Part shown: positions 18,307 to 30,500 of the stretch, piece by piece | How positions within the stretch are numbered: the stretch's first letter is position 1 | How the letters are laid out: the number at the start of each line of letters is the position of its first letter | NCBI GenBank assembly: GCA_905221605.1 | Contig: CAJNDS010002348.1 | Span: 182,501-220,000 of the forward strand | Direction: 5' to 3' | Source of the DNA: Symbiodinium natans | Lineage: Eukaryota; Sar; Dinophyceae; Suessiales; Symbiodiniaceae | Length of the DNA: 37,500 bases | Program-made: the position numbers and the translations under genes | The notes under the pieces: generated by a model | What the model saw: the letters and a program-made list of their open reading frames with translations, nothing else | Database searches by the model: none | Told to the model about the DNA's origin: nothing

Positions 18307-18560
18307 GGGCGCGTGCAGCCCCAAGACCACCCACGTAGTGAGAGTGTCTCCTTCAAAGAATGTATACTTTGCATGCGTGATTGAGGCCACACACGGATTC
18401 ATATATGCAAGTTCCTGACGATCAAAACCCCTATCGAAGAACACAACAGCTGTCTGAGTAGGGAACATGCAGCCAAAACAACACACGCTTTTGTGCATCT
18501 TGGTATCGGTTCCTTAAGAGAGTACGCTATGTATACCACTCGGCCTAGTGCACACACATT
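18306..18560 (-). other. Repeat-poor block with unidentified minus-strand frame
   Basis: This sequence without telomeric repeats follows a family B copy. A minus-strand frame (to 18498) reads through MFPTQTAVVFFDRGFDRQEL and ITHAKYTFFEGDTL and then runs into the repeat. It has mixed, protein-like composition, but another minus frame is also open and no family is recognised. Confidence 0.2.
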
Positions 18561-18696
18561 AGTTTGGGCAACCACGCGGTGGGGGGAATCCGCCTTTTGG
18601 CGTTCGAAGGCCTAAAAGTGCCTGCAAAGGGACTTCCTCTCATGGTTTAGGGTTTAGGGTTCAGAGTTTATAGCGGCATCCTGGTGGAGGTGGAGC

Positions 18697-18757
18697 TAAA
18701 CCCTAAACCCTAAACCCTAAACCCTAAACCCTAAACCCTAAACCCTAAACCCTAAAC
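18697..18757 (-). repeat. CCCTAAA array
   Basis: About 8 perfect units. Confidence 0.95.
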
Positions 18758-18886
18758 TTGGTTACAGCCCACCGAAAGAAGGGAGCAGCCTCCACCCCGA
18801 AAGCCCCTCACAAACCTCCGGTGCTTATCCAGATCTGCGACCCAGACCGAAAACCCTAGCTAAGCCCGAATCCTGCTAGTCCCATA

Positions 18887-19014
18887 GGGTTTAGGGTTGA
18901 GGGTTGAGGGTTTAGGGTTAGGGTTTAGGGTTTAGGGTTTAGGGTTTAGGGTTTAGGGTTTAGGGTTTAGGGTTTAGGGTTTAGGGTTTAGGGTTTAGGG
19001 TTTAGGGTTTAGGG
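18887..19014 (+). repeat. TTTAGGG array
   Basis: About 17 units, the first few degenerate. Confidence 0.95.
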
Positions 19015-19127
19015 GGGGAACATCCCAGCTTATCACCTTTGGAAAGTTCCGACCTTGGCCCCTGTGTGCCCTCTCCGAAGGTATGCCCTTGCAGCAGCGA
19101 TAGGCCTGTGCCTATGAAGGGTTTAGG

Positions 19128-19236
19128 GACCCAGAGTAGGCCACTTATTCCCTTTTTTAAGGGTTGAGGTTCCCTGATACTCCCCTTATTAAGGCAAAAA
19201 AGGGCACCCGTTTCGGATACCTAGGCTACTCTTGGG
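19128..19236. mobile_element. Family B element, diverged
   Basis: GGACCCAGAGTAGGCCACTT at left and AGGCTACTCTTGGGTC at right, with AAAAAAGGGCACCC inside. Confidence 0.7.
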
Positions 19237-19290
19237 TCGAGGAGGGTTTTTCGGGCTTGTGCGGAAAAAGAAGCTCGAAGAGATGCTTCT

Positions 19291-19385
19291 GGGGGTTTAG
19301 GGGTTTAGGGGTTTAGGGTTTAGGGGTTTAGGGTTTAGGGGTTTAGGGTTTAGGGTTTAGGGTTTAGGGTTTAGGGTTTAGGGTT
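19291..19385 (+). repeat. TTTAGGG/TTTAGGGG array
   Basis: Mixed 7- and 8-bp units followed by perfect TTTAGGG. Confidence 0.9.
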
Positions 19386-19923
19386 TTCTAAGCATGTTCA
19401 TGCCGAATCACCCCGCGGCTATGTAGCTAGGACCGGGAGTAGGGCCTGTTTCCATTTTTTTAGGTTGGGTTCCCATGCAATCCTAGATCATCCGGTGGCT
19501 ATGTAGGCTCCCCAGCCTGTAGTAGGGTTCAGGGTTTAAACCGCGCAGGAATATCCAACGTGCTTTTTGTCTTTTCCTACAACCGCCTAGTTCTTGCAAC
19601 CAGGCACTTTACACAAGCCTTGGTACCTCACATTTTGCGCCTTATGTTTTGTAGCTTGAGCCTTGTATTTTCCTCCCCCCCCCCCCCCCCGTACTCCCTT
19701 TAAACCCTGTCCTGGGCGACGCCTCAAACCTAGTAGCCCTAAAGCTTGAAGCAAGATACAAGGACGGGAAGCTTGGATAAGAACCTGTTTTTTTGGTATT
19801 CCTCGGGGGGGAGAAGGGGGAGGGGGGGGGGGGTGGAGGGAAGGGATTAGCGGAAATCCAGTCCCCAACACCCGAAACCCGAAACCCTAAACCCTAAACC
19901 CTAAACCCTAAACCCACCGTCAG

Positions 19924-19993
19924 GTATCGCGTTCGCGGGCTTCTCTGTAACATTTCCGAGCCTTTGGGGCATCTCAGGTGTGCAACTCGAGGA
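19924..19993 (+). CDS. Candidate exon with RGLLC motif
   Basis: After CCGTCAG the frame reads YRVRGLLCNISEPLGHLRC and reaches a GC donor in phase 0, which fits the next exon at 20022. VRGLLC, then N and then LG, resembles the core of recombination endonuclease VII (HNH-type) domains, where it is normally RGLLC-x-x-CN. Here the second Cys is displaced, so the Zn site would be incomplete. No other part of that domain was found. Tentative. Confidence 0.35.
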
Positions 19994-20021
19994 GCTTAGG
20001 GTTTAGGGTTTAGGGTTTAAG

Positions 20022-20177
20022 GTCACCGACGTGCGGAAGAGGAGCCATGATTTCGATGCCATGTGCCAGCGAGACGAACGAAGACTTGCCAAGGCCCAGC
20101 AGCGCCGCAAGCGGAAGAGAGACCAGCGATGTGCTTCCAGTTCGAGCTCCACTTCTGGTTCCAGCTCCAGTTCGTAA
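20022..20177 (+). CDS. Last exon: basic and Ser-rich C-terminus
   Basis: After GTTTAAG the exon is open for 51 codons to TAA 20175-20177. It reads VTDVRKRSHDFDAMCQRDER, then a nuclear-localisation-like basic stretch (QQRRKRKRDQR), then a run of Ser with one Gly. Such a tail suits a nuclear or nucleic-acid-binding protein (inference). The antisense frame rich in Glu and Leu is its shadow. Upstream exons are probably 19924-19993 and others within 15-19 kb. Confidence 0.6.
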   Translation, partial: VTDVRKRSHDFDAMCQRDERRLAKAQQRRKRKRDQRCASSSSSTSGSSSSS

Positions 20178-20573
20178 GACTCGCAAGCTTTTGTGCCTGC
20201 CCGTGGAAAACGGTGGCCAGTCTGCTGCCAAGGGTATTCTGGATAAGGGTTTATAGGATTAGGGCGGGTATATAGTGAACAATGTATGAGCCCCAAGCTA
20301 TGGTTTCCTTTAGACGATACCGTGCCTTCGTAACCTAGGCAATTCCTTGGAAAAACGATACCTAATACCAAAAACGATACCCTCGCACGCATGTCCGCTT
20401 GTGGTCCTTCGAATATTGCCGCACGCTCATTTCGATTTAGGGTTGAGGTTTTAGGGTTTAGGGTTTAGAGTTCGGGGTTGATCCGCAGCCTCACATGAGT
20501 ACTTGCACAGACGGAAGAGGAATCATGCACTTGTCGGGGGTTACTTTTGCAATTTGGCGTCCAAGTGGTATGA

Positions 20574-20676
20574 CTTGGGAGGTTCCCCCCTTATACTAAC
20601 AGTTCTTAATAGGAATTATAATAAGGGGTACTATCATCCCGGTAACGGACTGTCACAACCCCAAGGTTGTCCCAAG
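20574..20676. mobile_element. Family A element, copy 4
   Basis: The left terminus CTTGGGAGGTTCCCCCCTTA is intact; the right end is diverged but keeps the outer TCCCAAG. Copies 4 to 6 show that the full terminus begins CTTGGGATGTTC. Confidence 0.85.
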
Positions 20677-21068
20677 CTAAGACCCTCTTAACCCATAGAC
20701 GTCATCCCCCTGGGGAATTATCTTTTATTTTTGCTTATATGAAACCCAAGAGGATATAAAACTTTTGTGTTATTAGGGTTCTAAGGGGGGTATAGCAGAA
20801 GTTTGGTTTCTATAGTGCTCCCCCAGTTGGCCTGGGAAAGAAGCGGCCATGGAGCCGGAATGCCCCCTAAAAAAAGTGCCCTAAAGCCGAAACCCTAAAC
20901 CCTAAAATCCTAAACCCTAAACCCTAAACCCTAAAACCTAAACCCTAAACCCTAAACCCTAAATCCTAAATCCTGAACCCTAAACCTGAACGCAGCTTGG
21001 GCAGGCGTACCTTGCAAGACCTAAACCTAAACCCCCGAACCAATCCACCCAAAATACCTGAACCCCCA

Positions 21069-21204
21069 CTTGCTCATGGTACTTATGAACCAATCATAAT
21101 TGTACTCAGAACTGTACTTCTATCCATGTTAGGGCACTTCAGGGGCTGATAAGTGGGTTAGAAGTACGGACAGAATTGGTTAAGAAGTACCAGGAGCCTC
21201 CAAG
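21069..21204. mobile_element. Family C element, uninterrupted
   Basis: CTTGCTCATGGTACTTATGA at left and AAGAAGTACCAGGAGCCTCC at right; the inside matches copy 1 (GGGCACTT-AGGGGCT-ATAAGTGGGTTAGA). Confidence 0.85.
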
Positions 21205-21445
21205 CAAAGTCCCTGATTGGATACCCTAAACCCTAAACCCCATCATCGCATCGGACTCCTTGAGCACCCCCCTCGAGCCGCAGCCCCGAACCCGAAATCG
21301 AACTGAGGATTCGAGGTTTAGGGGTCCTAGGGTTTAGGGACCCTAAACCTAAACCCCAGAAGCCCCAAACCCTAGACCCTAAACCCTAAACCCTAAACCC
21401 TGAACCCTAAACCCTAAACCCTAAACCCATCATATGACTTCCCAG

Positions 21446-21543
21446 GATGGGTCCAACGTTGATCCAGACTTTTGGGATGTCTCAGCTACAGTTTGGGACA
21501 CTGACGACGGCGTTTGCCATTGCAAAGCAGCTCGGTTTGCGGG
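21446..21543 (+). CDS. Transporter exon a (TM2)
   Basis: After TTCCCAG it reads MGPTLIQTFGMSQLQFGTLT and AFAIAKQLG, the end of the first loop and TM2 of an MFS protein. The ATG at 21447 may be internal, because TM1 normally precedes this. It ends in phase 1 before GT. Confidence 0.75.
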
Positions 21544-24500
21544 GTTTCGGTGTTTAGAGCGTTAGGGGTTCCTAAACCCTAACCCTAAACCCTAAACCCT
21601 AAAGCCTGAACGCAGAGTAGGCCGGTATTCCCCCTTTGATTAGGGCTCAAGATCCCACATGTTCCCACATAAGCCCCTGTAACCCAAACCCTGCACCCTT
21701 GTTATTCCTGGGTTTCTCTTGTGTCTGGGGGGTTTAGACGCTTACGGTTCTTGGGATTTAGGGTTTAGGGATTAGGGTTTGGGGTCAGATTCTTGAGGTT
21801 CAGTTAGGGTTCTCGCAGTTTAGACACTTGCAGGTTTAGAGGTTCAAAACCCTAAGCCCCAAATCCTGTCAGCCTGAGATGGATGTGGGTTTGGCTTAGA
21901 GGGTTTAGGGTTTAGGGTTTTTTGGGGTTTACAGCTGGGGGGCGGGGAGGGATGGACTGTGTTTGAGAAGTCTAGAGGCTGAAGTGTGGCGAATTGGCTC
22001 TGAATCCTGACGCCCTAAAGCCTGAAGCCTAAAACCTAAAGCCTAAACCGTGTGCCGAAGGGCAAGGAAACTCCTCAACCGCCGCAAGCTGCAAGGATTC
22101 AGAGAGTCTGGGATAGCGTTTTTGGGGCAGCACAAGGTATGTTTGGGCATTCACAGTTTTTTTCAGGGCCTCGAGGGGTTTTAGGGTTTGTATTGGGGGG
22201 TTGTATAAGGGGCATGTCTCATGTTTCTTAGGGTTTTGTTTAGGGTTTAGGGTTTAGGGTTTAGGGTTTAGGGTTTAGGGTTTAGGGTTTAGGTTAAGGT
22301 TTTAGGGTTTAGGGTGGCCCACACCCACGAAACCCGAGGCTTTGTGGCAACATTCCGTCCTCGATCCTCTCGGAGGTCCCCTCATCAGCGGATCAAAACG
22401 AACTGCAGAGACGAATGTTGGGTATAGGGTGTGGCTTTAGGGTTTTGGGTTTTGGGTCCTAGAGTGTTTTGAGGATCATGTGGGTTATAGCCGTGGGATG
22501 AGTTCGGTTGTTGGGTTGTCGGGCATTCGCTGTAGGATGCTGTAGGTTTTTCGGGTTTAGGGTGGGGTCGCTTGATTTCGACTTCGGGGCCAGTGCGGAA
22601 GCCTCGAGGCTCGACCGACAACCCCAACTCCTGAGCCCAAAGTAAGCCCCAAGAGAAGAAGAGGTTTCAAGGGTCAAACTCCCGAAAATAGCTGCTGAGT
22701 CGAAAATGTCAGCAGCAAGATTCATCGTACTTGTGCACGCATGTTTGTTCTTCAGCTTCTTGTATTTGACTATCTGTCCCGTACTAAGATGACGGTTATC
22801 ACAATGTTTGTTTTGAACAACCAGGTAGGTTCCTTTGTTGTCTCTGTTTTGTTAGTGGAAATGACGGTTTCACCAGGGTTTGGCCGTGCTTGCACGTCTA
22901 AGAACAGGTTGTGAATCATGGGCATTTTCCGGGAATCTGCAAGAGCCCATGCGGTTTTTCCGTAAGAGAAGAAGAAACGCCTGTGAATCATGTGTGAGCT
23001 GCGTGTTCTGCGCGCGGGCGCGCGAATGATTCAACACACACCCACACACGTTTTCGGGTGGATCCCCTTACTTGATGTTTCTGCATTTTCCAAGGTCTTC
23101 TTGTTACCCAAAGGGTCCTAAGTACCTATATGGGGGACACTTACCCAAACCATAATAGTAATTCCTATTATGGAAACCCCTGCTTAGTACTATGTAGGTA
23201 CTTAGGACCCTTTGGGTTAGTGATCTTGCTTTTACAGGTTCGGGCGAAAATTACCTCTGGGTTTGGGTTTGGTTTTAAGGGTTCGGGTTTGCATGGATGT
23301 CCTTGGCATGGTTTAGGGTTCAGTGCTTACAGGGTGAAATTAGGGTGATTTGGCCAGATGGGCGTCCAGGAAACACAACGGCCAACAACCATGGTTTCGC
23401 TGGACGGAAAAAGTGCGCGTCGGCACGAACAGCAAAACTAATACGAATCCTAAACCCTAACCCTAAACCCTAAACCCTATAGACATCTCGTGAACACAAC
23501 AAGAAACAGTCACTTTCAACCTTCGAGCATACAACTACGAATGACTTAGTTTTCTTCTCAACCGTATCTTGTGGCTTCTTCTACTTGCTGCTACCGCTAC
23601 ATCTACATTTGCAACAAGCACCGCTATATTCAGCACCGGAAGGCACCATCACCATGGCGACAACCACCAACTCCGTCATCAAAGCATCTCCACCGTCACT
23701 CTGACTGTCGCAAGGAGTAGACACGCTGACAAGAATGCCAAACTTGCGCACAAGATTTTTCGACTCGAAGTGCACCACAAACAAGAAACCCTGAACCCTA
23801 AACCCTAAATCCTGAACCCTCAAACCCTAAACCCTAAACCCTAAACCCTAAACCCTAAACCACTCGGGCAGAAGACGAGCGAGCAACAAGCCGGGAGGCC
23901 TATGGGCGCAAGCCGCTGCTGGTGGGAGGCTTGCTCTCCATCGCTACAGGCTGCCGCTGGGGAGGGTTTGGGGCTTTGGGGTTTAGGGTTTAGGGCTAGA
24001 GGTCTAGGGTTTAGGGTTTAGGGTTTCGGGTTTAGGGTTTGGGGTTTAGGGTTTGGGGTTACCAAGCTGCCCGCCGGGCCAACAAAAACACCTTCAACCC
24101 CTGGTCGCGATCCCAAGGGTTTGCCAGGCTATAGGATAGGTCTCAGCGGTAGAGGGCACAGCGGTAGAGGGAACAAAGGGTTGGCGGGTTGAGGTTGACC
24201 CCGAAACCCTAAAACCCTACAGCCCTAAAGCCCTAAAACCCTAAAGCCCTAATTCCTAAAGCCCAAAGACCCCGAAAAAGAACCCTAAAACCAAATTTAA
24301 AAACCTGAAGTGCCCCGAACCCCTAAAGCCCTAAAGCCCCAAAGCCCTAGAACCCCGAAAAGAAGCCTAGAACCAGATTCAAAAAACCTGGAGTACCCCA
24401 AACCCCTAAAACCCTAAAGCCCTAGAACCCCGAAAAACTAAATCAAATTCAAAAACCTGGAGTACCCCAAACCCTAAAACCCTAAACCCCAAACCCCAAA

Positions 24501-27500
24501 AACCCCAAACCCCAAAACCTACACCCTGAACCCTAAACCCCTAAACCCTAAACCCCAAACCCTGCGCTCAAGTCTCAGGCATTGCAGGTGTCGCGTTCGC
24601 CAGCTGCTACGAGCAGCTCATGGTCCTCAGGCGCGGTTTAGGGTTTAGGGTTGAGGGTTGAAGGTTCAGGGTGTGCAAACGACCAGTTGTGGCTCTCTTC
24701 CACCATTTAGAACCCTCGAATTATATCCGAAGCCCTGCAGCCCGAGACGCAAAAGCCTGTAGCTTCTTCCTCCATTTTAACACGCCGCGTCCGACAAAAC
24801 CTGAAAACCCCACAACCCCCCTCCCACCCCCTCAAACCTCAGGGAACTAGGTACCTTATATTCCCTAATAGAGAACCTCCTGAGGGATTGCATAGTAGGT
24901 TACCTGATTCCGCTCCTTCGCTCCTAAGAACCTGTAAGTCCTAAACCCTAAACCCTAAACCCTAACCCCTAACCCCTAACCCCTAACCCCTAACCCCTAA
25001 CCCCTAACCCCTAACCCCTAACCCCTAACCCCTAACCCCTAAACCCTAAACCCTAAACCCTAAACCCTAAACCCTAAACCCTAAACCCTAAACCCTAAAC
25101 CCTAAACCCTAAACCCTAAACCCTAAACCCTAAACCCTAAACCAAACTGCTGCGGCAGGCTTGCTGTGGGCCTCGGTGTCGCGTCGACTTTTACATCTGC
25201 AGGCTTTTGTGGGTTTAAGGTTTTGGGGCTGGGTGTCGGGTTTAGGCTTTAGGCTTTAGCACTGCACTGCGAACGGGGTTCAGGGTCATAGGGTTTGGGG
25301 TTCAGGGGGGGCTTTAGGATCTGGACAATCCGTTGACCGGTTCCGTGAGGTGGCTTTTCGCATCCGGATTCCGGAGGCCGATCCCTTAAACCTTCAGAAG
25401 CGCTAAGCCACCGAACCCACAGCCATGTCTTGGGGTTGAAGGGGGTTGAAGGTTGAGAGTACAGGGACAGTTGCTGGCACAGGTTACATCGGAGCCCCTG
25501 CTTCCGGAACCGTTCAGCTTCGGGCCCGGGCTGAGTAGAAGTAGCTCCATGTAAGAGGAAACGCTTCATGCACAAGCTTCGCCCGCCACATGTTTATGGT
25601 GTGTGTTCGATCCATGTGCCGCCGGTCTGGGACGTCTTCCCGGCGCAGATCATGTCGGCAAGGACAGCACCACCCCGCGCCGCACAAGAAGCCCTTGTCC
25701 CTAAAGCCTGAATCCTAGCCGCTTCAAAAGTCCTGAAGCTAACGCCCTCAACCCTGAAGCCCCAAAGCCCTACCCTAACCCCCGAAAGCTTGGGCTGTTC
25801 CCTCTTTTTCTACCAGTCCTGAATCGGGATTACAGTATCCCTACTATAGTCCCTGTTACGGACTGTTAGTATAAGGGGGGAACATCTCAACTTGAACCCA
25901 TAAACCCTACACCCTAAACCCTAAACCCTAAACCCCAAACCCCCTAAACTCTAAAGAGCCCCTAATAAAGAGCCTTATAGAGTGGAGGCATGTACGTGAC
26001 GGACATCTCCCATCCGCTGAATTCGGCTCGCACCCGGGCTCCGCACCTTTGGGCTGCAACCCAGGTGTCGTGCTTAGGGGTTTGGGGCTTTAGGGTTTAG
26101 GGTTTAGGGTTTAGGGTTAAGGGTTTAGGGTTTCGGGTTTGGGTCTGCAGACTGTGGCTCATTTTGGGGTTTTTCAGAATAAAATACGAAGCCCCAGAGT
26201 TAAAACTGCTTGCAGACGGTGGGGTTGTTGTTGTGGTCGTTTGCAGTTTAGGATAAGGGCTCATGAAGGCTCAACTTGGCCTCCTAGACCCCCTAAATCC
26301 TAAACCCTAATTAAGCCCTACAGACCCTAAGTCCTGCAAACCCTAACCCTACAAACCCCTAAACCCTACAAACCCTCCAAGCCCCAAACCCTACAAAAAC
26401 CCTAGAACGCCCTAAGCCCAACCCTACAAACCCCACAAACCCCTACAAACCCAGACAAACCCCTGCCCCTAAACCCTAAACCCTAAACCATACACCCTAA
26501 ACCCTAAACCCCCAGAAACCCTAGGATGCAGATGGGGATGTCGGCCGGCTTGCTGTGCGGCCCTGCTCTGGGAGGCCTGGCTATGCCAGGGCTCCGGGAT
26601 TTTGGGGCTCCTGGGGGGTTGATAGTTTAGGGTTTAGGGTTTAGGGTTTAGGATTTAGGGTGTAGGGTGTAGGGTGTAGGGTGTAGGGTTTGGGGTTTAG
26701 GGTTTAGGGTTTAGGGTTACTGTTATTGGTGTGTGTGTGTGTGTGTACGAAGGTTCCTAAGCTTCCTTTTTAATATTGGTGAGTGTATATACCTGGTGTC
26801 CTTTTGGGTGGGTACAAGAAATATCAACCCTAAACCCTAAACCCTAAACTCTAAACCCTACTTCATATGGCTTACAATGCCCCCTTCCCCCCCTGAACGC
26901 CCCACAACGCCAAGCCTAAACCCTCAGCTCCTGAAGGTTTGAACCCACATCCTACGCTAAAGACCATAAAAAACCCCACATCTCACCGAGAAACCCTAAA
27001 CCCTAAACCCTAAACCCTAAACCCTAAACCCTAAACCCTAAACCCTAGACCCTAAACCCTAAACCCTAAACCCTAAACCCTAAACCCTAAACCCTGTCCA
27101 GGCTACCTCCTGGAGCACGTGGGCCTCTGCTCCATGACCCTCGGAGTGGGCGCAGCCTCCTTAGCCACGGCCGCAGCAGTCTTCGCGCTCTTGCCCGCTC
27201 CTGGGGCCGGTTTGGCGTAACCCTAAACCCTAAACCCTAAACCCTAAACCCTAAACCCTAAACCCCTAAACCCTTCCAGGGCTTAGGGCCCATGAATGCC
27301 AAAGACCCTAAAGCCCTCCGAGCCGAAGAACACACCCGTGAGAATGGGTTTAGGGTTTCGCGTTTAGGGCTTTAGGGTTTCGGGTTTAGGGCTTAGGGCT
27401 TTAAATTTAGGGTTTCGGGTTTAGGGTTTCGCGTACCCGTGCGAGTGGGTTTAGGGTTTCGCGTTTAGGGCTTTAGGGTTTCGGGTTTAGGGCTTAGGGC

Positions 27501-30500
27501 TTTAGGGCTTTAGGACTTGAAGAACCCCAATCCTACTATAAGCTGCCAATGCCTGGGAAGAACCGTAGACCCTCAACCTTGAAGCTTCAGCCCTAAAGCC
27601 TGAAGCCGAAAACCTGCCTAGGAGACGCATCGGGCAAATCCAGAGAAACGACCCTTGCGAGGCCTGGGGGCCCTACAGAGTAGGGCTTCGTTCAGTATGA
27701 ATATTATCATTATTGTTTTTTTGTGATTATTGGTACTTGTCTTGCTTGATTTGCTTTTGCCTTTTTTTGTGGATTTAGGGTTAGGTTTGGGATGTTGCCC
27801 CTGACACTAGCAGTCCTTCATGGGGATTTCAGGAGGGGGTACTATCATCCCTTTTAAGGACCTGTTAGTGCAAGGGGGAACATCCCAAGTTTAGGCTGTA
27901 GGGTTTAGGGTTGAGGGGTTTAGGGTTTAGGGGTTAGGGGTTTAGGGTGGTTAGGATGGATTATGGCTTTGGCATTGAAAGTGTTGAAAAACACCGTTAA
28001 GGAAGCTGCTCTCGGGGTTGTCGTTCAGAGCGCTTCGCAACAGAACATTAGCTTTCAAAGTTGGCTGTATTAAAAGGCTGCAAGGGGCCAGGTAAATGAG
28101 AATGTTCCTGATGGGGTTGCCGTTAGCCGTAAACCCTGTAGAACAGTTAAGCTTTGAGCGTCGGCTGTACTTGAGACCTTTTAAGGCCTTTAACCCTACA
28201 CCCGAAACCAGAAAACCCATCCCATGCTTCAGGCGTGGGGCATACGCTGCGCTCGTGGTCGCCGATACTTAGCGGCCAACAGTTCCGCTCAGTTCTTGGA
28301 TTTGGCTGGTGCTACAATGCCGCCTTCTGGGGAGACACTGGGCACAGTTAACGGTTTGAGGTTTAGGGTTTAGGGTTTAGGCTTTGGGGCACCCGAAGAA
28401 AGCCTAAGACTAAGAACCGAATCTAAGCAATTGAGCCCTGCAGAAAACCCGACCAATTCTTGAAACAGAAGCCCCCCTGGGCCTTTTCTGAGCGGTTTAG
28501 GGCAGTAAGCTTTGGGAGTTACTAGCTTTTCAAATACCCGGGGGCGGAAAGCGTTTAGGGTTTAGGGTTTCGGGTTTAGGGTTTAGGGTTTCTTGAAGTA
28601 TGAGGCGATGGCTCTCCTACCGCTGGTCTACGTGGATCTGGCCCTCAGCCCCACTGTCGTGGGTGGCCTCTCCACCGTCAACGCAGTGGCCACTTCGTCT
28701 CAGGATTCCAGTTCCATTTCTTGCTTGGGCTTAGGGTTTAGTGTTTAGGGTATAGGGTTTAGGGCTTGGGGTTTAGGGTTTAGGCTTTACGTTTTAGAGT
28801 TTAGGGTTTAGGGTTTAGGGTTTAGGGCTTAGGGCTTAGGGCTTAGGGCTTAGGGTTGAGTTCGGGGGTTCTAACTTTGACATCGGGATTGTTTCAATCG
28901 ATGATCCCTGTCGGGTACCCTTCTTCATCAAGGCCTGTCTTTCTGCATTGTACTAGGTATCCCTAAACCCTAACCCTAAACCCTCAATCCTAAACATAGG
29001 TATCCCCAGAAAGAGACCCCAATCTTACCAGGGGTACTTTTCGCATGAGACGAGTTTCTTCCTGGCAGAAACCCCCAGATCCCTGTAACACAGTACACAG
29101 ACTATTGGGAATTCGAGACTCCTCGACCTGTAAGGTCCCAAACCGCGATCTCTCCAACAGTCCTTCTCTCTGAATACTTTGAAAAAGTAAACCCTAAACC
29201 CGAAACCCTAAACCCTAAACCCTAAACCCTTATCTACAACCCCTGTAGACCCCCAAACTTGCGAAGTATCCGGCCATGTGGGTCTTACCCAAAATAGGGG
29301 CAATTGCGACTTTTATGCCCCTAAATAGAGTCGAATCCCCTTAGAGGGACCCCCCCCCAAAAAAAAGCGTCCCCCTACTCTCAGAAACCCTAAACCCTAG
29401 ACCCTCAAAAGCCCCCCAATGGTATCTCAGATCAGCCTAGCCGTCACGCCGGTGGTCGCACGAAGTGTCCCTTGGAGCCCAAGCAGAGCTTCATAGGACC
29501 CTGCTCACCCAAACCTATCTCTGTACACAGGATGTATGGGGGTTTACGATGATAAGGGACCCATAGTATGACGCCCAAATAGTAGGATCCCCTATAGTAA
29601 GGACCCCAATAAGGTACCCCGAATCTCGCAAACGCCCTATATACATGCGCACACACACACATGCATATATGCCGCAAATGCAGATACTTGAATCCTCGCA
29701 GTGGCGCTGCGATCAGAATCAGTATGCACCCACTCCACGGAATCGCCGCATAAACCCTCCACAACCTGAAGCCCGAAACCTTATATTGAAGCAAACTTCT
29801 GCACGCCTCGGCTTACGCTAGGGAAGGCTTCCACGGTTTAGGATTCAAGGTTTAGGGCTTACAGTAAGGTTCCAAGGAACCATATTAGCGTCCCCCTTTT
29901 GCATGGCAGTTGTTGCTTTTTCTTCTCCTGGTTCAGGGGGACTTGTGGGGACACAGAGCAACCCCTTGCCGGGCCTGGAGAGTGGGGGCTCACGGGCTTG
30001 TCGGTGCGAGGATGTGAGGATTTGCCGTCAAGGGTTTAGGGTTTAGGGTTTAGGGTTAGGGTTTAGGGTTTAGGGTTTAGGGGGTTTAGGGGGTTTAGGG
30101 GGTTTAGGGGGTTTAGGGGGTTTAGGGTTTAGGGTTTAGCTCCAGTCTCGGGAGTGTGTTGGGCCCGAGGCTGACCACCTGGGCAAGATGGCGGTGGTCC
30201 TGCCTGGAGCGATTGTGCCACTTCCTTTGCGCATTTCTGGGGATCCAAATGGGAGTTTAGGGTTTAGGGTTTAGGGTTTAGGGTTTAACATTTAAGATCT
30301 TCATTAGAAGTTTGTGGAAATAAAAGATTTCCACCTTTAGGTGTTAATGTTTGTAATATATTATTAGTTATTGTAGTAAATGGATTAGATAATGAATTAG
30401 TTGATAAATTTTTAGTATCTTCTTGTATATTTTGTAATTTTTTATTACTATTATTTAATTTCAACTATACGTTTACTTAAATAATCTAATGAGTTTTTTT

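Larger units (their letters stand above)
20178..21445. other. Spacer between the Ser-rich gene and the transporter
   Basis: No exon was recognised. It holds a family A element (20574-20676), a family C element (21069-21204), short CCCTAAA arrays at about 20885-20990 and 21380-21427, and a small head-to-head telomeric inversion near 21332-21350. The start and first transmembrane exon of the transporter should lie here or just upstream but could not be read. Confidence 0.5.
21544..23871. other. Long first readable intron of the transporter
   Basis: Between exons a and b no exon was recognised. It holds TTTAGGG arrays (22236-22315), the repeat-free block at 22665-23060, the family H element (23104-23219), an unassigned stretch at 23480-23790 and a CCCTAAA array ending just before exon b. 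Confidence 0.5.

Noticed and set aside
20003-20392. Minus-strand frame rich in Glu-Leu
   Set aside because: It is the antisense of the Ser-rich last exon ending at 20177, whose + frame ends in a proper basic/Ser tail.
23569-23823. Open frames on both strands with a His run on + and a Val/Met-rich stretch on -
   Set aside because: Low-complexity codons, no splice partners, and the + frame ends by running into CCCTAAA repeats.
24942-25143. CRISPR array
   Set aside because: Units of 7 bp without spacers; a telomeric variant array in a eukaryotic intron.
25249-25575. 108-codon minus-strand frame
   Set aside because: No recognised motif, ends in LNPKP-type telomeric translation, and overlaps a transporter intron; treated as chance.
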